DNA of 12,717 bases from an uncultured Veillonella sp. (GTDB lineage: Bacteria; Bacillota; Negativicutes; Veillonellales; Veillonellaceae), in NCBI RefSeq assembly GCF_900545205.1, contig NZ_UQYC01000057.1, positions 1 to 12,717 on the forward strand. The letters run 5' to 3'. A program made the position numbers and the translations under genes. Shown in pieces: positions 1-5,957 of this stretch. Position 1 is the stretch's first letter. Each line of letters starts with the position of its first letter. The notes beneath the pieces were generated by a model. The model did no database searches and had not been told where the DNA came from. It worked only from the letters and a program-made list of their open reading frames with translations.

Positions 1-1563
1 GATATTTACTCCATCGAAGACTTGGCTGAGTTGATTTACGATTTGAAATGCGTTAACAAAGATGCTCGTATTTCCGTTAAATTAACATCTGAAGCTGGCG
101 TTGGTACTATCGCTGCTGGTGTGGCAAAAGCAAAAGCAGATAATATCTTAATCTCTGGCTACGATGGTGGTACAGGTGCGGCAGGCCGTACATCTGTAAA
201 ACACGCTGGTGTGCCTTGGGAATTAGGCTTGTCCGAAACACATCAAACATTGATGCTCAACAGATTGCGTGACCGCGTTAAATTGGAAGTAGACTCCAAG
301 TTAATGACTGGTTTTGACGTAGCCGTTGCGGCTATGCTTGGCGCTGAGTTATTCGGTTTCGGTACATTACCACTCGTTGCTGTAGGCTGTAAAATGGCTC
401 GTGTATGTAACCTCAACACATGCCCTTATGGCGTAGCGACACAAGATGAAAAATTGCGTGCTCGTTTCACAGGTAAACCTGAGTATGTAGAAAACTTAAT
501 GATCTTCATCGCTCGTGAATTACGTGAAATTATGGCTCGCTTAGGAATTCGCTCCGTAGCTGAACTTGTAGGTCGTATCGACCTTGTTCGTCAAAAATCT
601 CAAGACGATAACTTCAAATTGTCTCGCGTTGACCTTAAACGCGTATTGTTCCATCCATATATCGATGCATCTGTAGGTCATATGCACATGATTGACCAAG
701 ATCATGAATTGGAACGCACATTGGATATGTCCAAGCTCTTGCGTATGTGCCGTCCTGCCATTGAGGACCAAAAACCTATTCGCGCTAAATTGGCTATCAA
801 CAACATTAACCGTGTTGTAGGTACCTTGGTTGGTTCTGAGGTGACACGTCGTTATGGTGAAAGCGGCTTGCCAGATAACACAATCAAGTTGAACTTTGAA
901 GGCTCTGCAGGGCAATCCTTTGGTGCTTTCATTCCTAAAGGCATGACATTAGAACTTGAAGGTGATGCGAATGATTACCTCGGTAAAGGCTTGTCCGGTG
1001 GTACAATCACTGTATATCCACCTAAGAAATCCATTTTCGAAGCGGACGAAAACATCCTTATCGGTAACGTTGCCTTCTATGGTGCTACATCTGGTACAGC
1101 CTACATTAACGGTGTTGCTGGTGAACGTTTCGCTGTTCGTAACAGTGGTATCACTGCTGTTGTGGAAGGCTTAGGCGACCATGGTTGTGAATACATGACT
1201 GGTGGCGAAGTTCTTGTACTCGGTAAAATCGGCCGTAACTTCGCAGCAGGTATGTCCGGTGGCTATGCATACATCCTTGATTGCGATGAACGCTATGTTA
1301 ATACAGGCCTCGTAGAATTACGCCCTGCTAATAATGATGACCTTAAACGCATTAAAGAATTAGTAGAACAACACGTATTGCATACTAACTCCGCTAAAGG
1401 CCGTCACATCCTTGAAAACTGGAATAACTTTGTAAACAGATTTACAAAAGTTGTACCTGTAGCATATGAAGAAATGCACGCTGCTATTGAACGCTATAAA
1501 GAACAAGGCTTATCCTTGGAAGAAGCTCAATTAGCTGCATTCAAAGAAAAATATGCAAAATAA
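1..1563 (+). CDS. gltB: Glutamate synthase large subunit (GltB), C-terminal part, 5' truncated
   Basis: The frame is open from base 1 to the TAA at 1561-1563, giving 520 visible residues, so the gene starts outside the window; the TTG at 22 is internal. Two C-terminal parts of glutamate synthase are visible. The first is the end of the FMN-binding synthase barrel, with ISGYDGGTGAAGRTS and HAGVPWELGL. It is followed by the three cysteines of the 3Fe-4S cluster in CKMARVCNLNTC (codons starting at 388, 406 and 421). The second is the glycine-rich GltB C-terminal beta-helix domain, with repeated G-x-x-G turns between about 920 and 1290. The enzyme family transfers the amide nitrogen of glutamine to 2-oxoglutarate, making two glutamates in ammonia assimilation. 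The N-terminal amidotransferase domain is not in view. Codon choice (many CGT, GGT, GAA) suggests high expression. The gene ends in a strong terminator and is transcriptionally separate from dnaX. Confidence 0.96.
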   Translation, partial: DIYSIEDLAELIYDLKCVNKDARISVKLTSEAGVGTIAAGVAKAKADNILISGYDGGTGAAGRTSVKHAGVPWELGLSETHQTLMLNRLRDRVKLEVDSKLMTGFDVAVAAMLGAELFGFGTLPLVAVGCKMARVCNLNTCPYGVATQDEKLRARFTGKPEYVENLMIFIARELREIMARLGIRSVAELVGRIDLVRQKSQDDNFKLSRVDLKRVLFHPYIDASVGHMHMIDQDHELERTLDMSKLLRMCRPAIEDQKPIRAKLAINNINRVVGTLVGSEVTRRYGESGLPDNTIKLNFEGSAGQSFGAFIPKGMTLELEGDANDYLGKGLSGGTITVYPPKKSIFEADENILIGNVAFYGATSGTAYINGVAGERFAVRNSGITAVVEGLGDHGCEYMTGGEVLVLGKIGRNFAAGMSGGYAYILDCDERYVNTGLVELRPANNDDLKRIKELVEQHVLHTNSAKGRHILENWNNFVNRFTKVVPVAYEEMHAAIERYKEQGLSLEEAQLAAFKEKYAK

Positions 1564-1602
1564 TTTCTAATCTAACTGAATATCCTTTAGATAAGACATA
1601 TG

Positions 1603-1640
1603 AAATGCCTCTATAGCTTTGACTATAGAGGCATTTTCAT
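1603..1640 (+). terminator. Rho-independent terminator after gltB
   Basis: The arms AAATGCCTCTATAG (1603-1616) and CTATAGAGGCATTT (1623-1636) pair perfectly over 14 bp around a 6-base loop, and the 3' arm runs into a short T tract (1634-1637). It lies 40 bases after the gltB stop. Its loop and 3' arm contain the -35 hexamer of the following RNA gene's promoter. Confidence 0.9.
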
Positions 1641-1647
1641 GTATAAT
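1619..1647 (+). promoter_or_regulatory. Sigma-A-type promoter of the SRP RNA
   Basis: TTGACT (1619-1624) and TATAAT (1642-1647) are separated by 17 bases, matching the consensus at 11 of 12 positions. The predicted start is near 1654, which coincides with the first base of the long terminal helix of the SRP RNA. The -35 element overlaps the gltB terminator hairpin. Confidence 0.88.
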
Positions 1648-1654
1648 ATTTGTA

Positions 1655-1795
1655 TTGCAATATTGGATCATGGCAGTTCTCGGGCCCGTGCAATGGGGGC
1701 CTGTGAATCGTGTCAGGACTGAGAGGTAGCAGCACTAAGCGGTAACCTTCATGTGCCACGGGGAACCCGGGGACTGTCGTGATCGAATATTGCAA
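1655..1795 (+). ncRNA. ffs: Signal recognition particle RNA (small, 4.5S-like)
   Basis: The conserved SRP core is visible: GTCAGGACTGAGAGGTAGCAGC at about 1712-1733 corresponds to the M-domain (Ffh) binding region, with a GNRA tetraloop GAGA at 1721-1724 and the AGCAG side of the internal loop after it. The ends pair as a long helix: TTGCAATATT (1655-1664) is fully complementary to AATATTGCAA (1786-1795), with further pairing inward (GATCA with TGATC, CAGT with ACTG). At about 141 nt with no room for an Alu domain, it is the short type rather than the roughly 270-nt Bacillus type. It binds Ffh and targets nascent membrane and secreted proteins to FtsY and SecYEG. Its place directly upstream of dnaX matches the scr-dnaX order of Bacillus subtilis. 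The ends are inferred from helix pairing and promoter position, so they may be off by a few bases. Confidence 0.94.
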
Positions 1796-1796
1796 G

Positions 1797-1820
1797 GCGG
1801 CCTATGGGGCCGCTTTTTTT
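1797..1820 (+). terminator. Terminator of the SRP RNA
   Basis: GCGGCC (1797-1802) pairs with GGCCGC (1808-1813) around a 5-base loop, followed by seven T residues (1814-1820). It begins one base after the SRP RNA terminal helix, so primary transcripts probably need 3' trimming. Confidence 0.92.
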
Positions 1821-1898
1821 ATGTCTAATCGATAGAGGGAAATGGGTTGTATAAATTAATGATAGAACTCTATAAAATGAGTAAGATTTCCGTGAATA

Positions 1899-1907
1899 TG
1901 GTATAAT
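1899..1907 (+). promoter_or_regulatory. Extended -10 promoter of the dnaX operon
   Basis: TGGTATAAT (1899-1907) combines a perfect TATAAT with the TGn extension. No good -35 hexamer lies 16-18 bases upstream, as is usual for extended -10 promoters. Initiation is expected near 1914. The dnaX ribosome binding site AGGGGGTG (1931-1938) precedes the ATG at 1944 by five bases. Confidence 0.7.
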
Positions 1908-1943
1908 AAAGTATTGTAATTTTCGGAAAAAGGGGGTGTTCCA

Positions 1944-4715
1944 ATGGCATATATTGCGTTATATCGTAAGTACCGTCCGCAGACGTTTACCGATGTGGTT
2001 GGTCAGCATCAGGTGTCTGATACATTGATGCGTGCTATCCGCGGGGATAAGGTAGCTCATGCGTATTTGTTCGCTGGTCCGCGAGGGACTGGTAAGACGA
2101 GTATGGCCAAGATTTTTGCACGCGCTATCAACTGCGAGCATGGACCAACGGATCATCCTTGTAATGAGTGTAGTGCTTGTAAATCGATTTTAAGCGGCCA
2201 GTCCATGGACGTGCTTGAAATCGACGCCGCATCAAACCGTGGTATCGATGAGGTGCGTGCCCTTCGTGAAAGCGTCAAATTCATGCCTGTTGAAGGCCGT
2301 AAGAAGGTATTCATCATCGACGAAGCCCATATGCTTACGACGGAGGCGTGGAATGCTCTCTTAAAAACCATAGAAGAGCCACCAGCTCACGTTATGTTTA
2401 TCTTCGCTACCACAGAAATTGAAAAATTGCCTGTTACTATCGTGTCTCGTTGTCAGCGCTATACCTTCAGAAGGATTACGTCAGACGATATTGCACAACG
2501 TTTATCCTATGTAGCAGAAAAGGAAGGCTTTGGCTTAGATCCTGCTGCAGCACAGCTCATCGCTGTTCATGCAGACGGTGGTTTGCGTGATGCCTTGAGT
2601 ATCTTAGACCAATGTGCCGGTATGGCAACAGGTACTATTACGCCGCAAGTAGTAGAAGAACTGATCGGTCTTGTTAGCAAAGAATGGATTATTCACTTTC
2701 TAGATGCGTTGCGCAACGGGGATGGACCAAAATTACTGTCTTATATTCACGATGCCTTAGCAGAAGGTCGTGATGCGACACAGATTATGGAAGCCCTAAT
2801 TCAGCATGTGCGGGCCTTGCTTGTAGGCAAGGTAGCACCTGATGCGGACGAGCTCAAGGTATACGATGCCTTTAAGGATGAATTCCTAGCTCAAGCTGAA
2901 AGCATCGATTTTAATGAGCTTAATCAGTATGTGCGCAGTGCACAATCGATCATGAATGATGCAAAACAGGTGGATAATCCACGAACCATCATCGAAATGG
3001 GCTTACTCGTTTTATGTGCTAAATTAGGCTCTGTTGATGAAAGCTTAGAAGACCGTGTATATGCACTAGAGTCTTCTGAGCGCTCTGAACGAAATGATTT
3101 ATTAAACCGCATGGCTCAATTAGAACAACGAGGCCCAGCTGTCGCAACTGCACCTGCTTATGGTGCTAATTCCTTTGGCCCGCCTGGTGGTTATGCCAAT
3201 AGCTTTGTTCCTGTAGATCATACGGCTACTGTACAGAGCGCTCCCATGAGTAGTAATCAAAATGCTATTGTTGGTACAGTACCACCTCCAAGTAGCGTAG
3301 GAATGACACCACTGCCTACGAATGTAGGCATAACGCCTCCACCGCTGGGAGCTCTTGGTAGCACACCTCCTCCTATGAATGGAGTGGGCATGGCTCCTCC
3401 GCCGATGGGCGGTGTTGGTATGGCGCCACCACCAAATACGGGAGGCGGACCACAACGACCTACGAGAAAACAAGCTACAGGACGTGGGAAAAAAGGTATT
3501 AGCACACAGGCTATCATTAGTGATCAAATCTTGTCTGCTCAAGAGTATCGCAATGTACAGTCTAATGTCATTAAATACTTGAAGGACAGCAATCGCAATA
3601 TGACCTCTACCGTAATTGGCCAAGGTCAACTTGTATACGTAGACCAAAGTAAGGCTGTTATGGCCTTTAAAAATACATTGCACCTCAATGTAATGACCAA
3701 CGAAGTAAACTTGGCAGAAGCGGCAGATGCTTTCACCTATACGCTAGGCTATCCAGTACATGTAGAAATCGTTGATGCCCTTACACAAGTTTACAAAGAC
3801 TATAAAAAAGCCTCTGGCAGTACGACGCAGCACCAAGTAAAAGCACCGCAACGTCCACCAGAACCAATGGTTGATGTGCAGAAGACCTCTGAAGGTCAAC
3901 CAACGCAAATGGATTTAACAAATCCATCAGCACCACAAGGCACTAATAATGCTTCAGTGGGAAATAGCTCAGCAGGAGCTAATAGAGCTCAAGCAAGTAG
4001 CGCGTCACAAGCTCAACAACCTATCGCACAGGTTGGAGGTCCTACACCTGAAGAGCCGGCTAGTAAGCCTGATTCAGCAGCAGTAGATGCGGCAAAGGCT
4101 GCAGCATTAGCATTCTTAGCAAAGAAGACGGGCGGTGCTGCTATAAGTGCCACATCTGGTGCTAATACGAGTGAGGCCGGACCAGAAACTTCACCATCTA
4201 GTGGAGATGTGCCGATTACATCCTTTGATGGCGGTCCTACGGTACAAGTGCCTGATGGAGAGATTCCTATCGAGTCGCTAGCAGGTTCTATTGAAGGCGA
4301 TGATATTCCAGTTCATTCCTTTGATGATGTGCCGGTAGATGATATGGAGGAAGCTTACGTATCATCCTTAGATGATATGCCACCACATCCATTAGATAGT
4401 GTCACTGTTATTAGCGATGATGGGGAAGTCTTAGAACGCCCTATGGATAGCGGTGCACATATTGAGGTGGAAGCTGTCCCAAAGTCTAATGGGGGCGAAC
4501 AGCAACAGGGAACCCCTTATCAAAGTGATGAACATGCAATGCTTTCACAAGCACCTATAGAGGTCGCACCTATCGATAGCGTGACGGTTGCTCGTGAATA
4601 TGCATGGGACCCAGCAAATATGACGGAAGAGGAGCGAAATAATCCTCTCTTGGCAGAAACATTAGAAAAACTATCTGAAGATCACGACATCATCGTCGAG
4701 GTCATCGAAGAATAA
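1944..4715 (+). CDS. dnaX: DNA polymerase III subunit gamma/tau (clamp loader), unusually long
   Basis: This is the ATPase subunit of the replicative clamp loader, which loads the beta clamp and, through the tau C-terminus, links polymerase to the replication fork. Visible motifs: Walker A GPRGTGKTS (residues 45-53), four zinc cysteines (C64, C73, C76, C79), Walker B DEAH (126-129), sensor-1 region FATTE (about 154-158) and the SRC arginine finger (168-170). The helical collar domain runs to about residue 370. A proline/glycine-rich linker (about 400-510) carries 10-residue repeats of the type (T/A)PPPxxxxGM. A folded tau-like region follows (about 524-620). Then comes a long acidic, probably disordered stretch with loose VPI-SFD-type repeats, and a charged C-terminus. 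At 923 aa it is much longer than the E. coli (643) or B. subtilis (563) proteins, the excess lying in low-complexity linkers. The start is set by the SD and the conserved N-terminus (YRKYRPQTF). It is the first gene of the operon; a possible internal frameshift site is listed separately. Confidence 0.97.
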   Translation: MAYIALYRKYRPQTFTDVVGQHQVSDTLMRAIRGDKVAHAYLFAGPRGTGKTSMAKIFARAINCEHGPTDHPCNECSACKSILSGQSMDVLEIDAASNRGIDEVRALRESVKFMPVEGRKKVFIIDEAHMLTTEAWNALLKTIEEPPAHVMFIFATTEIEKLPVTIVSRCQRYTFRRITSDDIAQRLSYVAEKEGFGLDPAAAQLIAVHADGGLRDALSILDQCAGMATGTITPQVVEELIGLVSKEWIIHFLDALRNGDGPKLLSYIHDALAEGRDATQIMEALIQHVRALLVGKVAPDADELKVYDAFKDEFLAQAESIDFNELNQYVRSAQSIMNDAKQVDNPRTIIEMGLLVLCAKLGSVDESLEDRVYALESSERSERNDLLNRMAQLEQRGPAVATAPAYGANSFGPPGGYANSFVPVDHTATVQSAPMSSNQNAIVGTVPPPSSVGMTPLPTNVGITPPPLGALGSTPPPMNGVGMAPPPMGGVGMAPPPNTGGGPQRPTRKQATGRGKKGISTQAIISDQILSAQEYRNVQSNVIKYLKDSNRNMTSTVIGQGQLVYVDQSKAVMAFKNTLHLNVMTNEVNLAEAADAFTYTLGYPVHVEIVDALTQVYKDYKKASGSTTQHQVKAPQRPPEPMVDVQKTSEGQPTQMDLTNPSAPQGTNNASVGNSSAGANRAQASSASQAQQPIAQVGGPTPEEPASKPDSAAVDAAKAAALAFLAKKTGGAAISATSGANTSEAGPETSPSSGDVPITSFDGGPTVQVPDGEIPIESLAGSIEGDDIPVHSFDDVPVDDMEEAYVSSLDDMPPHPLDSVTVISDDGEVLERPMDSGAHIEVEAVPKSNGGEQQQGTPYQSDEHAMLSQAPIEVAPIDSVTVAREYAWDPANMTEEERNNPLLAETLEKLSEDHDIIVEVIEE
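3306..3449 (+). repeat. Proline-rich coding repeats in the dnaX linker
   Basis: Degenerate tandem units of 30 bases encode TPPPLGALGS (3333-3362), TPPPMNGVGM (3363-3392) and APPPMGGVGM (3393-3422), followed by a partial unit starting APPP (3423). A diverged 27-base unit (TPLPTNVGI, 3306-3332) precedes them. The repeats keep the reading frame and lie between the ATPase/collar region and the tau-like domain, so they probably form a flexible tether whose length can vary between strains. Confidence 0.85.
3489..3502 (+). other. Candidate -1 frameshift site in dnaX (A6 run followed by a -1 frame stop)
   Basis: Codons 516-517 are AAA AAA (3489-3494), flanked by G on both sides. If the ribosome slips back one base after them it reads AGG TAT TAG and stops at 3502, giving a 519-residue product that ends just before the tau-like domain. 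This resembles the E. coli dnaX arrangement that makes gamma. The run is not the classic A-AAA-AAG heptamer, and I see neither a close upstream SD-like stimulator nor a strong downstream hairpin, so this is only a candidate. Confidence 0.35.
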
Positions 4716-4765
4716 ATCAATTAGAATATGAGTATAGGACGCAGATCCTAAAAGGAGGAATTACA

Positions 4766-5095
4766 ATGTTTGGTAAAGGTATGGGCAATATGGCTGGCAT
4801 GATGAAAAAAGTTCAAAAAATGCAAGCAGATATGAAGAAAATGCAAGAAGAATTGAAAACTCGTACAGTAGAGGCTTCTGTTGGTGGCGGTGCTGTAACA
4901 GTTGTGATGAATGGTGAAAAAATCATCGAGTCTTTGAAGTTGAACCCAACTGCAGTTGATCCTGAAGACGTAGAAATGTTAGAAGATTTAGTGATGGCTG
5001 CTGTAAACGAAGCTAGCAAAAAAGTAGACGACCTCTTGGCTCAAGAAATGGGCAAAGTAACTGGTGGTCTTAACTTACCAACAGGTTTATTCTAA
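4766..5095 (+). CDS. YbaB/EbfC family nucleoid-associated protein
   Basis: This 109-residue protein has the family's methionine- and lysine-rich N-terminal helix (MFGKGMGNMAGMMKKVQKMQ), followed by VGGGAVTVVMNGEKIIESLKL and the conserved C-terminal helix ending in an LPTGLF-type tail. YbaB/EbfC proteins form small dimers that bind DNA without strong sequence specificity and are thought to shape the nucleoid; the exact role is unsettled. A strong ribosome binding site, AAAGGAGG, lies eight bases before the ATG. It is 50 bases after dnaX and its stop is followed immediately by the recR ATG. The dnaX-ybaB-recR order is widely conserved in bacteria. Its length is normal for the family. Confidence 0.95.
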   Translation: MFGKGMGNMAGMMKKVQKMQADMKKMQEELKTRTVEASVGGGAVTVVMNGEKIIESLKLNPTAVDPEDVEMLEDLVMAAVNEASKKVDDLLAQEMGKVTGGLNLPTGLF

Positions 5096-5692
5096 ATGAC
5101 AAACGCTTTAGAACGGCTCGTAGAGCAGTTGCGCCGCTTGCCGGGAATCGGCTCCAAGTCGGCTAGACGCTTGGCCTATCATTTGGTAGAAATGCCGAAG
5201 GAAGAGGTAGACCGTCTCGTGGAAACCATCGTAGAAGCGAAGGGGGCTACGCGTCACTGTTCTATTTGCTTTAACTTATCAGCTCAAGACCCTTGTGAAT
5301 TCTGTAGCAATCCGAACCGCGATCAAACGACGATTATGGTCGTTGAAACTTCTCGCGATGTCATTGCTATCGAGCGCAGTGGCGACTATAAGGGCTTATA
5401 TCACGTATTGGAAGGTGCCTTGTCCCCTATGGAGGGCATCGGTGCTGACGATATTCGCGTAAAAGAATTGATTGCCCGCCTTCGGGATGGTGTTGTACAA
5501 GAGGTTATTCTCGCTACTGACCCAGACGTAGAAGGGGAGGCGACAGCTCTCTATTTGGCGCGTTTATTAAGTCCAAGTGGCATTAAGGTAACGCGTATTG
5601 CCCGCGGTGTTCCTGTGGGGGGCGATATCGAATATGCCGATGAATTGACGTTAGGCGGTGCTGTAGTGAACCGCCAAGAAATGAAAGGATAA
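5096..5692 (+). CDS. recR: Recombination mediator protein RecR
   Basis: RecR works with RecO (and RecF) to load RecA onto SSB-coated single-stranded DNA during gap repair. All family elements are present in 198 residues, the normal length: an N-terminal helix-hairpin-helix (LPGIGSKSARRLAYHL, about 14-29), a four-cysteine zinc motif (CSIC and CEFC), and a Toprim domain with acidic residues in VVETSRDV and ATDPDVEGEATAL. The C-terminal Walker-B-like region reads GVPVGGDIEYADELTLGGA. The ATG directly abuts the ybaB stop and there is only a weak SD, so translation is probably coupled to ybaB. The start is confirmed by the standard RecR N-terminus spacing to the helix-hairpin-helix. Confidence 0.98.
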   Translation: MTNALERLVEQLRRLPGIGSKSARRLAYHLVEMPKEEVDRLVETIVEAKGATRHCSICFNLSAQDPCEFCSNPNRDQTTIMVVETSRDVIAIERSGDYKGLYHVLEGALSPMEGIGADDIRVKELIARLRDGVVQEVILATDPDVEGEATALYLARLLSPSGIKVTRIARGVPVGGDIEYADELTLGGAVVNRQEMKG

Positions 5693-5693
5693 T

Positions 5694-5948
5694 ATGGGAG
5701 CTTTATTAGCATCACCGATTATATCGGCGGCTGTATCCGTTGCTGTAGCCTACATTGCTTTCAAAGTAGCATTTTTCACCATTAAACGGGTGGCTATGAA
5801 TGCAGTAACTGGTATTTTGACGTATTTAGTATGCGTTCATATCCTCAATATTCCTATGGATATTGGTTTGGGCGTATGGGCTTTAACAGCGATTCTAGGC
5901 CCTATTCCAATGCTCATTGCTGCCGGATGGTACGGCTTTTTAAAATAG
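5694..5948 (+). CDS. bofA: Pro-sigma-K processing inhibitor BofA family membrane protein
   Basis: This 84-residue, very hydrophobic protein has two to three membrane segments (about residues 7-30, 38-52 and 60-82). Between the last two it carries the BofA-like pattern LNIPMDIGLGVWALTAILGPIPML, comparable to the IP-x-N ... ILGIPG signature of the family. In Bacillus, BofA holds the SpoIVFB protease inactive in the outer forespore membrane until late sporulation. Its position one base after recR matches the recR-bofA neighbourhood of spore-forming Firmicutes, which supports the assignment. An SD (AAAGGA) lies inside the end of recR. If the organism is a non-sporulating Veillonella, the gene is either a remnant or has another membrane role. 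Family assignment rests on size, topology, motif and synteny. Confidence 0.85.
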   Translation: MGALLASPIISAAVSVAVAYIAFKVAFFTIKRVAMNAVTGILTYLVCVHILNIPMDIGLGVWALTAILGPIPMLIAAGWYGFLK

Positions 5949-5957
5949 GAGGACCTC

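Noticed and set aside
956..1174. Overlapping + strand frame within gltB
   Set aside because: Out of frame with a conserved gene, with no SD and no recognisable product.
2970..2983. DnaA-box-like palindrome GTGGATAATCCAC in dnaX
   Set aside because: A single isolated copy with a mismatch in each orientation, explained by ordinary codons for VDNP.
3120..3683. Long antisense open frames, for example on the - strand here and at 541-915, 6018-6536 and 6840-7346
   Set aside because: They lie opposite strongly conserved genes, have no ribosome binding sites or recognisable domains, and look like shadows of codon usage.
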